DNA of 64,000 nucleotides from Saprospiraceae bacterium (GTDB taxonomy: Bacteria > Bacteroidota > Bacteroidia > Chitinophagales > Saprospiraceae), in contig JAGQWX010000008.1 in NCBI GenBank assembly GCA_020436935.1, positions 1 to 64,000 on the forward strand. The letters run 5' to 3'. The translations under genes were made by a program, and so were the position numbers. Of this stretch, positions 45,112 to 53,370 are shown one piece after another (position 1 is the stretch's first letter; each line of letters opens with the position of its first letter). The notes below the pieces were generated by a model. The model saw only the letters and a program-made list of their open reading frames with translations, was not told the DNA's origin and did no database searches.

Positions 45112-46134
45112 ATGATCATCGAAGGAAGCAAGTTTCATTATCCCAAAGCCCCTATTGTTCTTGAATCCGGACGAGAACTACATGGAGTACAGATCGCCTA
45201 TCATACATTCGGCCAGCTCAATGAGCGAAAGGACAATGTGATCTGGATCATTCACGCGCTGACTGCCAATTCCAATCCCATGGACTGGTGGCCGGGAATG
45301 GTTGGTGAAAATGCTGTCATCAACCCGGGCGAGCATTATATAGTTTGCGCGAATGTTCTTGGATCTCCCTATGGCAGTACCTGTCCGACAGACATCAATC
45401 CATTGTCAGGTCAGGCTTACTACAGAGACTTCCCTATGCTTACTATAAGAGACCTGATCAAACCATATGAGAGTTTGGCAGAAGATCTTGGCATTGAAAA
45501 AATAAAAATGCTGATTGGTGCCTCTATGGGAGGTCAACAGGCTATGGAATGGGCCATTAAGCATCCCGAAAGAATCGAAAAACTGGCCCTGCTGGCAACC
45601 AACGCCAATCACTCTCCTTGGGGCATAGCATTCAATGAAAGTCAGAGAATGGCCATTGAAGCCGACCAAAGCTGGCTCAAAAACTATCCTGATGCCGGTG
45701 CGAAAGGATTGATGGCCGCCAGGTCCATAGCCCTGTTGTCGTACAGGACAGTTAGCGGTTATAATTACACACAGTCAGAAAGCGAATCAAAAATTGATGA
45801 TTTTAAAGCCAGCAGTTACCAAAAGTATCAGGGAGAAAAACTGGCCAAAAGATTCAATGCTTTTTCTTATTACATATTTACCAAGGCCATGGATAGCCAC
45901 GACGTTGGCAGAGGAAGGAAAAGTCGGGAGGAAGCTTTGGGACGTATTAAGGCAAAAACAACTATCATCGGCATTGAGTCCGACATTTTGTTTCCTTTGT
46001 TTGAACAAGAGTTCCTCCACGCCCATATTCCAAACAGTAAAATGTTTGCCATCCAATCAAAGTTTGGACACGATGGATTTTTGGTTGAAAAGGATGTGGT
46101 AGGCCAAATTGTACTTGATGCATTATCTGACTAA
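45112..46134 (+). CDS. metX: Homoserine O-acetyltransferase
   Basis: A 340-residue alpha/beta hydrolase-fold acyltransferase that activates homoserine for methionine synthesis. HALTANSNPMDWWPGMVG near residue 48 and the nucleophile Ser138 in IGASMGGQQAMEWA are diagnostic. Asp291 (ESDILFP) and His320 (FGHDGFLVE) complete the triad. The SAM riboswitch in the leader supports the methionine role strongly. Whether acetyl-CoA or succinyl-CoA is the donor cannot be settled by sequence alone. No other met gene follows; the next gene has its own promoter. Confidence 0.95.
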   Translation: MIIEGSKFHYPKAPIVLESGRELHGVQIAYHTFGQLNERKDNVIWIIHALTANSNPMDWWPGMVGENAVINPGEHYIVCANVLGSPYGSTCPTDINPLSGQAYYRDFPMLTIRDLIKPYESLAEDLGIEKIKMLIGASMGGQQAMEWAIKHPERIEKLALLATNANHSPWGIAFNESQRMAIEADQSWLKNYPDAGAKGLMAARSIALLSYRTVSGYNYTQSESESKIDDFKASSYQKYQGEKLAKRFNAFSYYIFTKAMDSHDVGRGRKSREEALGRIKAKTTIIGIESDILFPLFEQEFLHAHIPNSKMFAIQSKFGHDGFLVEKDVVGQIVLDALSD

Positions 46135-46177
46135 ACTTAATATGCTGTTAATGCCTTGTTAACCACGGTACAGATGC

Positions 46178-46207
46178 TTGGATATTATAATATTTCTAAT
46201 ATTTTTG
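46178..46207 (+). promoter_or_regulatory. Promoter for the DUF1573 lipoprotein gene
   Basis: TTG (46178-46180) and TATTTTTG (46200-46207) are 19 nt apart, a good match to TTTG-N17-23-TAnnTTTG. The ATG is 26 nt downstream. Confidence 0.65.
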
Positions 46208-46232
46208 TGGGAAATTTAAAACTGGTGATAAA

Positions 46233-46733
46233 ATGAAACAATTCATTCTAATTCTGGCAATTGCCTTTTCTATCATTTCTTGTAAAAATGAAAAAACTGA
46301 CGCAGCAGTAGAAGCGACTACAGCTCCTGCCGCAACGACTGAAGCAATGGCAGAAGCGCCTGCAACTGATGCTGCTCCTGCTGTTCCAACTGGTCCTACT
46401 ACAAAAATTTCTTTCGCTGAAACTGACTTCGACTTCGGTACAGTAAAAGATGGTGAGAAAGTAACCCACGTTTTCAAATTCGAAAACACTGGTAGCAATC
46501 CATTGGTAATCAGCAACGCACAAGGTAGCTGTGGATGTACTGTTCCTGAGTGGCCAAAAGATGCAATTGCACCTGGCAAATCTGGTGAAATCAAAGTTGT
46601 ATTTGATTCAGCTGGAAAAGGTAGCCCTGAAGGTTCACCACAAGCTAAAAGAGTTACACTTACAGCAAACACTGACCCTGTTGAGACTTACCTCAACATC
46701 AAAGGTATTGTGAAAAAAGATGGTGACAGCTAG
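46233..46733 (+). CDS. DUF1573 domain lipoprotein
   Basis: A 166-residue lipoprotein (lipobox SIISC, Cys17). An Ala/Thr/Pro/Glu-rich linker (about 22-55) joins it to one DUF1573 Ig-like domain (about 58-162): FDFGTVKDGEKVTHVFKFEN, GSCGCTVPEWPKDAIAPGKS and KVVFDSAGK. DUF1573 proteins are abundant in Bacteroidota envelopes and their function is unresolved. The short, easily translated ORF, good promoter and strong terminator suggest an independently and perhaps highly expressed protein. Confidence 0.88.
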   Translation: MKQFILILAIAFSIISCKNEKTDAAVEATTAPAATTEAMAEAPATDAAPAVPTGPTTKISFAETDFDFGTVKDGEKVTHVFKFENTGSNPLVISNAQGSCGCTVPEWPKDAIAPGKSGEIKVVFDSAGKGSPEGSPQAKRVTLTANTDPVETYLNIKGIVKKDGDS

Positions 46734-46752
46734 TCATCAAAAATCATAAAAT

Positions 46753-46789
46753 AAAAAGGCGTCTCGGTCAACCTACCCGGACGCCTTTT
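46753..46789 (+). terminator. Rho-independent terminator after the DUF1573 gene
   Basis: AAAAGGCGTC pairs with GACGCCTTTT around a loop of about 16 nt. The T-run is short but the stem is GC-rich. Confidence 0.75.
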
Positions 46790-46886
46790 GTTTATATACT
46801 ATTGTGTATCTATATTTTTTGTACATAGTATACTCCACAAAATCAACCATCAATCCTGATTCTTCATTGAATTATTTAGCCAACAA

Positions 46887-47753
46887 ATGATAAGAAATTA
46901 TCTAAGCCTTATCAAGTTTTCCCATACCATTTTTGCGATGCCTTTTGCACTTGTTGGATTTTTCCTGGGCATTTACCATTCGGGGCAAGGCTTTGATTTT
47001 CAGAAATTGATCCTTGTTTTGCTTTGCATGATATTTGCCAGGAGCGCCGCAATGGCTTTCAACAGATGGCAAGACAGAGACATTGACGCTAAAAATCCAC
47101 GGACTGTGGTCAGAGAGATCCCATCAGGGGTCATCAAAGAAAAAAACGCTTTGTTCTTTGTGATCATCATGAGCCTGGCGTTTATCCTCACCACCTACTT
47201 TATCAACAGACTTTGTTTTTATTTAAGTCCGGTCGCCTTATTAGTGGTATTGGGATACAGCTATACCAAAAGGTTTACCTTCTTATGTCATCTTTTTTTA
47301 GGTCTGGGACTCGCCCTAGCCCCAGTGGGAGCCTACCTTGCCGTAACAGGCGTTTTTGATTGGATTCCTGTCTTATATGGTATTGCTGTGCTTTTCTGGA
47401 CGGCCGGATTTGACATCATTTATGCGCTTCAAGATGAAGAATTCGACAAAGAAAACCAACTAAAATCCATGCCTGCTGTTCTTGGAAAGAAAAAAGCACT
47501 TATGCTTTCCAATCTTTTACATGTATTATCCGCATTGGCCATGATATTGGCAGGAATAACAGCAGGACAAAATTATGAGCAGCTGCATTTGATCCATTAC
47601 ATAGGCTTGGCAGTTTTCATTCTCATGCTCATTTACCAACATACACTGGTTAAGCCCAATGACCTATCCCGAGTAAACCTTGCATTTTTCACCACCAACG
47701 GCATAGCCAGCGTACTTTTCGGAAGCCTTTTTATTCTTGATTTTTACATTTAA
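46887..47753 (+). CDS. mqnP: UbiA-like polyprenyltransferase (probable MqnP)
   Basis: A 288-residue membrane protein with about eight helices. The two Asp-rich motifs of the UbiA family are NRWQDRDIDAKNPRT (near residue 58) and DIIYALQDEEFDKE (near 175). These enzymes attach a polyprenyl chain to an aromatic ring. Because the window encodes MqnA, the futalosine-pathway prenyltransferase MqnP is the best fit, rather than a ubiquinone enzyme, which Bacteroidota lack. The gene symbol rests on this inference. It lies 29 bp upstream of bshC. Confidence 0.78.
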   Translation: MIRNYLSLIKFSHTIFAMPFALVGFFLGIYHSGQGFDFQKLILVLLCMIFARSAAMAFNRWQDRDIDAKNPRTVVREIPSGVIKEKNALFFVIIMSLAFILTTYFINRLCFYLSPVALLVVLGYSYTKRFTFLCHLFLGLGLALAPVGAYLAVTGVFDWIPVLYGIAVLFWTAGFDIIYALQDEEFDKENQLKSMPAVLGKKKALMLSNLLHVLSALAMILAGITAGQNYEQLHLIHYIGLAVFILMLIYQHTLVKPNDLSRVNLAFFTTNGIASVLFGSLFILDFYI

Positions 47754-47782
47754 GCACTTCCAAAAAAAGCAAACAGACCATT

Positions 47783-49378
47783 ATGCACATACAAAATATC
47801 TCCTTTAGCAAAGTCCAACAATTTTCAGACAGAGACATTCATTATCAGACCAAGCCAGAGGACTTCCAGGAATTTATTGCATATATGCCTACAGAGACAG
47901 AACTGATTAGAGCAGCTTCAGACAGAAAATCATTTCCGGTTGACAGAGCATTGCTCAGGGAAGTATTGCTTGACCAGTATAAAGATGTAGGCCTTCATCC
48001 ATTACAAAAAGAGCATATCGATCTTCTGGAAAACGAGAATACATTTACCCTCGTCACAGCACACCAACCTTGTTTGTTTTCAGGACCACTGTATTACATC
48101 ACTAAAATCCTTTCCACTGTAAAACTTGCCGCCCATCTCAATAAGTCTCAGGACCAGTTCAGGTTTGTGCCGGTATTTATCAATGGAAGTGAGGATCATG
48201 ATTTTGATGAAATTGGACATCTCAATCTCTTCAATAAAAGGGTAAGTTGGCAAACTGGTCAAACCGGAGCCATTGGAAGAATGTCTTTGGAAGGCATTCC
48301 AGAAGCCATCCGCGAAGCATGTGACATACTTGGAGCCGGAGATGACGCCCAAAACATCAGTAAGTTGCTCCATAACTCTCTGGAAAAAAGCGCAGACTAT
48401 AATGAATTCGTGAGCCATTTCGTCAATGGTTTGTTGGGTCATACCGGTATTGTACTTTGCATGATGGACGATGTAAGAATCAAAAAAGCCATCATCCCCA
48501 TCATCAAAAAAGAAGTGCTCCACGCAACCAGTCAACATCTGGTGGTAGAAACTCAGGAGGCCATTGAGTCCAGATTGGGGTACAAACCACAGGCATTTGC
48601 AAGAGGGATCAATATGTTTTACATGACCGATGGCCAAAGGGCCAGAATTGAAAAAGAGGGCGGTGTGTATAAAGTATTGGATACCAATATCTCCTTTTCT
48701 GAGGCAGAAATGGAAGCGGAAATCGAATCCCATCCAGAACGATTTTCGCCCAACGTGGTCATCAGACCTCTGATGCAGGAAGCTATTTTGCCGAATGTCG
48801 CCTATGTCGGTGGTGGGGGCGAATTGGCTTATTGGATGGAAAGAAAGTCGCAGTTCGATGCTTTTGGATTGTTTTATCCATGTCTGATCAGACGAAATTC
48901 ACTGATGATTCTCTCAAAGAGCCAGTCTGCTGCTATTGAAAAACTCGGTCTTCAGGTGGAAGAGCTATTCGAGAAGGAGGACGATATCATCCGCGATTTT
49001 TTGCAAAAACAAACTGACGTCGAACTTGACCTCAATGAAGAAATCAGTATGATCACCAAAGCGATGTCCCTCATCGCAGATAAAGCTGAAGTCATAGATC
49101 CAACGCTCAAACCTGCAGTACTTGCAGAAAGCAGCAAAATCGAGAAGCAGATAGAACAAATCGAAAGCAGAATAAGAAGGAGTCTCAAAAAGCAGGAAGA
49201 AACACAGGTCAATCAAATCAAAAATTTGAAGTCAAAACTTTTCCCCGGAAACGGACTTCAGGAACGGACCGACAACTTCCTCCAGTATTATGTCCTGTTT
49301 GGCCCTCAAATAGAACAGAAGTTGATGGAAGAATTAAATCCACTGGACAAAGCTTTCAAAGTATTTATTGATAAATAA
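47783..49378 (+). CDS. bshC: Putative cysteine ligase BshC (bacillithiol biosynthesis)
   Basis: A 531-residue protein of normal BshC length. TAHQPCLFSGPLYYITKILS (near residue 95), VFINGSEDHDFDEIGHLNLF and PNVAYVGGGGELAYWMERK are characteristic of this family. The C-terminal part (about 380-480) is a long coiled coil. BshC adds cysteine to the GlcN-malate backbone to make bacillithiol, the low-molecular-weight thiol of many Bacteroidota. bshA and bshB are not in the window. It is probably cotranscribed with the upstream prenyltransferase and ends 10 bp before the convergent cutC. Confidence 0.93.
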   Translation: MHIQNISFSKVQQFSDRDIHYQTKPEDFQEFIAYMPTETELIRAASDRKSFPVDRALLREVLLDQYKDVGLHPLQKEHIDLLENENTFTLVTAHQPCLFSGPLYYITKILSTVKLAAHLNKSQDQFRFVPVFINGSEDHDFDEIGHLNLFNKRVSWQTGQTGAIGRMSLEGIPEAIREACDILGAGDDAQNISKLLHNSLEKSADYNEFVSHFVNGLLGHTGIVLCMMDDVRIKKAIIPIIKKEVLHATSQHLVVETQEAIESRLGYKPQAFARGINMFYMTDGQRARIEKEGGVYKVLDTNISFSEAEMEAEIESHPERFSPNVVIRPLMQEAILPNVAYVGGGGELAYWMERKSQFDAFGLFYPCLIRRNSLMILSKSQSAAIEKLGLQVEELFEKEDDIIRDFLQKQTDVELDLNEEISMITKAMSLIADKAEVIDPTLKPAVLAESSKIEKQIEQIESRIRRSLKKQEETQVNQIKNLKSKLFPGNGLQERTDNFLQYYVLFGPQIEQKLMEELNPLDKAFKVFIDK

Positions 49379-49388
49379 GCTCAGAGTC

Positions 49389-50012
49389 TCAAATAATTTT
49401 TCTGCCATGATAGACCGGGGCACCGATTTTTTGATGTACCTCAACAAGAACATCCTTTGTCACTTTTCCGGCTGCAATGATGTCGATCCTATTTTGGGCG
49501 AAAGATACTATTTGCTTTAACATAGCTGAGCCTTCCATAGCGGTTGCAGCACCACCCGAAGACAATACTTCTTTCACATTTTCTATATTCAATAATAAAT
49601 TCAAATCACCTATAATATCTGCAGATTGGTCTATTGCCTTGTGAACGCATAATTCCTTTCCCTCCAATAAACCTGCAATAGTCATAATGGCTTTTATGTC
49701 CAGTCTACCCTTCTTGATGGCACCAAATACAAACCTCTTGACTCCCATCGTAAGAAAGGACCTGACTTGAGCTTTCATGACTTCCATGTCTTCCTCCGTG
49801 TAAACAAAGTCTCCCGGTCTAGACCTGATCATGACTTTTACATTGCTGATTCCTGCCTTGAGAATTTTTGCAACATCATGGACAGAGGGAGTTAGGCCAT
49901 CCAGCTGCAGGTTTGCACAGAACTCCAGTTGATTGTACAAATGAGCATATGCGATGGCCTGGTCTACATCATCGGTGCAATATTCAATTTTATACGCAGG
50001 TTCTTTCATCAT
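49389..50012 (-). CDS. cutC: CutC family copper homeostasis protein
   Basis: A 207-residue TIM-barrel protein; either Met of the initial pair could be used. The N-terminal FCANLQLDGLTPS matches the ELCANLxxGGxTPS motif of CutC. VMIRSRPGDFVYTEEDMEVM and RFVFGAIKKGRLD follow as expected, and GGAATAMEGSAML near residue 155 is also typical. CutC was linked to copper tolerance, but its biochemical role is disputed. It is divergent from the metal permease-repressor fusion. The palindrome at 50018-50033 lies just 6 bp before its start codon, hinting at shared metal control. Confidence 0.85.
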   Translation of the reverse strand: MMKEPAYKIEYCTDDVDQAIAYAHLYNQLEFCANLQLDGLTPSVHDVAKILKAGISNVKVMIRSRPGDFVYTEEDMEVMKAQVRSFLTMGVKRFVFGAIKKGRLDIKAIMTIAGLLEGKELCVHKAIDQSADIIGDLNLLLNIENVKEVLSSGGAATAMEGSAMLKQIVSFAQNRIDIIAAGKVTKDVLVEVHQKIGAPVYHGRKII

Positions 50013-50017
50013 ATATT

Positions 50018-50033
50018 TTTAAGCTTGCTTAAA
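50018..50033. promoter_or_regulatory. Perfect palindrome, candidate MntR/DtxR-type operator
   Basis: TTTAAGCTTGCTTAAA is two perfect 7-bp half-sites around TT. Its length and spacing resemble MntR/TroR-type boxes such as TTTAGGTTAACCTAAA. It lies in the 146-bp gap between divergent cutC and the permease-MntR fusion gene, overlapping the cutC promoter region. The fused DtxR-like domain is the obvious candidate ligand, by inference. Confidence 0.55.
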
Positions 50034-50043
50034 TTTATTTTTA

Positions 50044-50079
50044 TGCAATGCTAATTTTTTGTAATTTTGTTGCATTGCA
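50044..50079 (+). promoter_or_regulatory. Promoter of the permease-repressor gene flanked by 8-bp inverted repeats
   Basis: TAATTTTG (50062-50069) fits the -7 consensus. It is bracketed by TGCAATGC (50044-50051) and its exact reverse complement GCATTGCA (50072-50079). The second arm falls at the likely transcription start, as an operator or leader hairpin would. Confidence 0.5.
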
Positions 50080-50158
50080 GGTATTGAATACTGACCTGAA
50101 TCTATAATTTGAGATTTTAAAGTCGGAATCCAACACATGTTTACAAAGATATCAAAGC

Positions 50159-51637
50159 ATGCAGGAAATTTTACAAACATTGGGTTCAGAATGGGCCATC
50201 AGAGCAATGGTAACTTCGACCATGGTAGGCATCACTTGTGGTACCATTGGTGCATTTATTGTTTTGAGAAATATGTCTTTGATTGGGGATGCCCTCTCCC
50301 ACTCTATTTTACCAGGCATTTATTTTTCCTTTTTGATTGTTGGCTACAGTACCCTTGGTTTTTTTATAGGTTCAGTGATAGCCGGCATCATCACAGCTGT
50401 TGCCATCACCTACATCCAACAGACATTCAAAACCAAAAATGATGCTGCAATAGGCATTGTCTTTACTGCCATGTTTGCCATTGGCGTCATGGGTATCTCC
50501 AGACTCAACAATACCCAGGGCAACCACCTGGACTTAAAAGACTTTTTATTTGGAAATGTATTGGGCATATCAAATACCGACATCGTTTTGAGTGGTATTG
50601 TGATGATCTACACCATCTTGTGCATCCTGCTTTTTTACAGATATTTTTTCATCACCACCTTCCAGCCAACCATTGCTGCTACTATGGGCATTTCGACCAA
50701 GGCAGTTTATTATTTTTTGATGTTGATTCTGTCATTTGCCGTTGTAGCTGCTCTCCGGTCCGTTGGTGTTATCCTTGTCGTAGCCATGCTGATCACACCG
50801 GCATCAACAGCACTGATGTTTTCCAACAGGCTTCGGCGGGTTTTGTTGATCTCGGCCATCACCGGGGCCATGTCAGCGCTCATTGGCTTTTTCCTGGCGG
50901 TTGTTTTTGATACTACCCCGGGCCCGGCCATGGTCATTGTAGCCACTTTGATTTATATCATGGCAGCACTTTTTTCACCCTTAAAAGGACTGATTCCTGC
51001 CTGGATTCGCAGCAGAAATCAAAGAGTAAAAATAGCGAGAGAAGACATTCTAAAATACCTCCATAAAAATGGAAGCGCAGCTGATGGCAAGATTGCATTC
51101 GACCTGGGTATGCAGCAAAACGATGTCAAAACTCAACTTTCCATCCTTAAAAACAAAGGACTCGTTACCAAATCCAGTCAACCTACGCTGAGCTCAGAAG
51201 GAAACATAGCAGCAGAGGATTTGATCAGGGCACACCGTCTGTGGGAATCCTATCAGTCTAAAAATATGGGATTGAATTCTGAGCAAATCCATGAAGATGC
51301 AGAACGCCTTGAACACCATATGACTCCGGAATTCCTGGACGAACTCGACCAAAAATTGGGATATCCTAAAACCGATCCCCACGGTTCACCCATTCCTCAG
51401 GGTATTGGGGGTATCAAACTGATGGACGTTAAAGCAGGGGTAGATTACACCATCGCGCCCAATCAGGAAAACGACCACATAGAAGCACTGCTTTGGGAAC
51501 TGGGCCTGCAAGCCAATGCCATTGTGAGACTCATCAAAAAGGACAAAAACAACGTTTGGCTGGAATCACAGCAAAAAAGACTCAGACTCAATGCCGCAAC
51601 CGCCAGAAGAATAAAACTGGAAAGCAAGGTAAATTGA
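50159..51637 (+). CDS. Metal ABC transporter permease fused to an MntR/DtxR-like repressor
   Basis: A 492-residue fusion. Residues 1 to about 280 are an ABC-3 permease of the MntB/ZnuB/TroC type with eight or so helices (SLIGDALSHSILPGI and RSVGVILVVAMLITPAS motifs). Residues about 290-350 form a winged helix (EDILKYLHKNG...LSILKNKGLVTK). Residues about 355-415 are a DtxR-type dimerisation/metal domain: RAHRLWE (His77 of MntR), then HEDAERLEHHMT. This supplies Glu99, Glu102 and His103 equivalents, with Glu where DtxR has Cys102, so the site is MntR-like. The Asp8 equivalent is kept, but Glu11 appears to be Lys. Residues about 425-492 are SH3/FeoA-like. The ATPase and binding-protein genes are not in the window. 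Confidence 0.87.
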   Translation: MQEILQTLGSEWAIRAMVTSTMVGITCGTIGAFIVLRNMSLIGDALSHSILPGIYFSFLIVGYSTLGFFIGSVIAGIITAVAITYIQQTFKTKNDAAIGIVFTAMFAIGVMGISRLNNTQGNHLDLKDFLFGNVLGISNTDIVLSGIVMIYTILCILLFYRYFFITTFQPTIAATMGISTKAVYYFLMLILSFAVVAALRSVGVILVVAMLITPASTALMFSNRLRRVLLISAITGAMSALIGFFLAVVFDTTPGPAMVIVATLIYIMAALFSPLKGLIPAWIRSRNQRVKIAREDILKYLHKNGSAADGKIAFDLGMQQNDVKTQLSILKNKGLVTKSSQPTLSSEGNIAAEDLIRAHRLWESYQSKNMGLNSEQIHEDAERLEHHMTPEFLDELDQKLGYPKTDPHGSPIPQGIGGIKLMDVKAGVDYTIAPNQENDHIEALLWELGLQANAIVRLIKKDKNNVWLESQQKRLRLNAATARRIKLESKVN

Positions 51638-51706
51638 TGATTGAAGCTGTTGATTCACTAAGCTGTCCGGGACCACTTTAAACAATTCTGAGGAGCAGTG
51701 CATTTA

Positions 51707-51791
51707 TACTTATTGGAAATAGAATTGTCCACTTCCATGCAAAATGGACATTCCATATTCCAATAAGTAAATATTTGTGGCACAATGCCAC
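51707..51791. repeat. Long imperfect inverted repeat plus short hairpin
   Basis: A 25-nt left arm (51707-51731, starting TACTTATTGG) pairs with a right arm (51745-51769, ending CCAATAAGTA) at about 20 of 25 positions around a 13-nt loop. A separate perfect hairpin, GTGGCA-CAA-TGCCAC, follows at 51777-51791. Both lie in the 287-bp gap between the permease-repressor gene and ffh. They could end the upstream transcript or be a small mobile or structured element. There is no strong T-run. Confidence 0.7.
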
Positions 51792-51864
51792 CTCCTTTAT
51801 CTATTAGAATTGAAATTTTGGCTACAATGTAAGCTGCAATCCTAGTTCCGATCAGGATAACATT

Positions 51865-51872
51865 TATATTTG
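51865..51872 (+). promoter_or_regulatory. Candidate -7 element TATATTTG for ffh
   Basis: TATATTTG fits TAnnTTTG and lies 52 nt before the ATG. The -33 region is unclear. Confidence 0.5.
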
Positions 51873-51924
51873 CACGAATTTTGATGAAAAATACAAAGTT
51901 GGTAATTAAAAAAACTGAACAAAC

Positions 51925-53277
51925 ATGTTTGAAAGTTTAAGTGAAAAACTCGAAGGTGCGTTAAAAACCATAAAGGGTGATGCTAAGTTAACGGAGATCA
52001 ACATTGCCCAATCGATCAAAGAAATCAGAAGGGCTCTTGTTGCAGCCGACGTCAACTATGCAATAGCAAAGGACTTTACAGACAAGATCAAGGACAAGGC
52101 TTTGGGTACAGAAAATGTGCTCCAGTCTGTAAAGCCGGGAGAACTCATGGTCAAAATCGTCATGGACGAGATGGTCGAGCTCATGGGCGGTCAGTCGGTA
52201 GGCATCAATGTCAAAGGAAGCCCGGGAGTGGTATTGATCTCCGGTCTTCAAGGTAGTGGTAAGACAACATTTACTGGAAAGCTTGCCAAACACCTCAAGG
52301 ACAAGAGAAACATGAAGGTGTTGGTCGCTGCGTGCGACGTTTACCGACCTGCGGCCATCGATCAGCTGACTGTCGTTGCAGAAAGCGTTGGTGCTGAAGT
52401 TTATAAAGAAATAGACAACAAAAACCCTGTTGACATTGCGCTCAAAGCGGTAGCATATGCACAGGCCAATAAGTTTGATGTCCTTATCGTGGATACAGCA
52501 GGTCGACTTGCCGTAGACGAGGACATGATGAATGAAATTCAAGCTGTAAAGAATGCCATTCTGCCAACGGAGACATTGTTTGTTGTGGATTCGATGACCG
52601 GACAAGATGCGGTCAATACAGCCAAAGCCTTCAACGAGCGCATCAATTTTGACGGAGTCGTCCTTACCAAACTCGATGGTGATACCAGAGGTGGTGCTGC
52701 CTTATCGATCAAGTATACGGTTGGCAAACCGATCAAGTTTATCTCTACCGGCGAAAAGATGGAGACGCTCGACGTCTTCTATCCTGAAAGGATGGCCCAA
52801 AGGATCCTTGGCATGGGTGATATTGTTTCATTCGTGGAAAAAGCTCAGGAGCAGTTTGACGAGAAGGAAGCCAAAGCGCTGGAGAAAAAAATCAAGAAGA
52901 ACAAGTTTGACTTCAATGACTTCCTTGGGCAGTTGGCGCAAATCAGGAAAATGGGTGACATCAAATCTTTGATGAACATGATCCCTGGCATGGGCAAACT
53001 CACCAAAGACATTGACATCGATGAGAGTGCCTTTGCGAAAGTAGAATCCATCATCCAAAGTATGACTCCTCAGGAAAGATCAAATCCTGAATTGCTCAAC
53101 ATGAGCCGTAAAAAAAGGATTGCTTTGGGTGCCGGAAAATCCATCCATGAGGTAAATATGTTCATCAAACAATTTGAGGACATGCGTAAGATGATGCAAA
53201 TGATGGCTACCGGCAAAGGCATGGGCAACATGATGAAAAACATGGGGGGCATGGGAGGCATGAAAGGCTTCAGGTAA
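51925..53277 (+). CDS. ffh: Signal recognition particle protein Ffh
   Basis: A 450-residue SRP54 GTPase with N, G and M domains. GTPase motifs are GLQGSGKTTFTGKLAKHL (P-loop, near residue 109), DTAGRLAVDEDMM (near 190) and TKLDGDTRGGAALSI (near 246). The Met-rich M domain (about 325-450) ends in MMKNMGGMGGMKGFR and binds SRP RNA and signal peptides. It delivers nascent membrane proteins to FtsY. It is monocistronic, with its own -7 element and a strong bidirectional terminator. Confidence 0.97.
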   Translation: MFESLSEKLEGALKTIKGDAKLTEINIAQSIKEIRRALVAADVNYAIAKDFTDKIKDKALGTENVLQSVKPGELMVKIVMDEMVELMGGQSVGINVKGSPGVVLISGLQGSGKTTFTGKLAKHLKDKRNMKVLVAACDVYRPAAIDQLTVVAESVGAEVYKEIDNKNPVDIALKAVAYAQANKFDVLIVDTAGRLAVDEDMMNEIQAVKNAILPTETLFVVDSMTGQDAVNTAKAFNERINFDGVVLTKLDGDTRGGAALSIKYTVGKPIKFISTGEKMETLDVFYPERMAQRILGMGDIVSFVEKAQEQFDEKEAKALEKKIKKNKFDFNDFLGQLAQIRKMGDIKSLMNMIPGMGKLTKDIDIDESAFAKVESIIQSMTPQERSNPELLNMSRKKRIALGAGKSIHEVNMFIKQFEDMRKMMQMMATGKGMGNMMKNMGGMGGMKGFR

Positions 53278-53320
53278 ATAGCAAACTTTAGGTCTTAGGA
53301 TCTGTAAGCGATCATAAACA

Positions 53321-53352
53321 GAAAAGGGCTCTTGTGGAGCCCTTTTCTGTTT
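53321..53352 (+). terminator. Bidirectional terminator between ffh and osmC
   Basis: AAAAGGGCTC pairs perfectly with GAGCCCTTTT around a 5-nt loop. T-runs on both strands serve both convergent genes. Confidence 0.88.
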
Positions 53353-53370
53353 TATATCTCGTTTAAATGA

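Noticed and set aside
48080-48733. 217-codon frame antisense to bshC
   Set aside because: bshC is intact and recognisable on the other strand; the antisense product has no domain features.
51638-51924. SRP RNA gene upstream of ffh
   Set aside because: I looked for the GGAA-tetraloop helix 8 core of 4.5S RNA and did not find it; the hairpins here have different sequence.
51988-52605. 205-codon frame antisense to ffh
   Set aside because: It overlaps the conserved GTPase domain of ffh and is a shadow.
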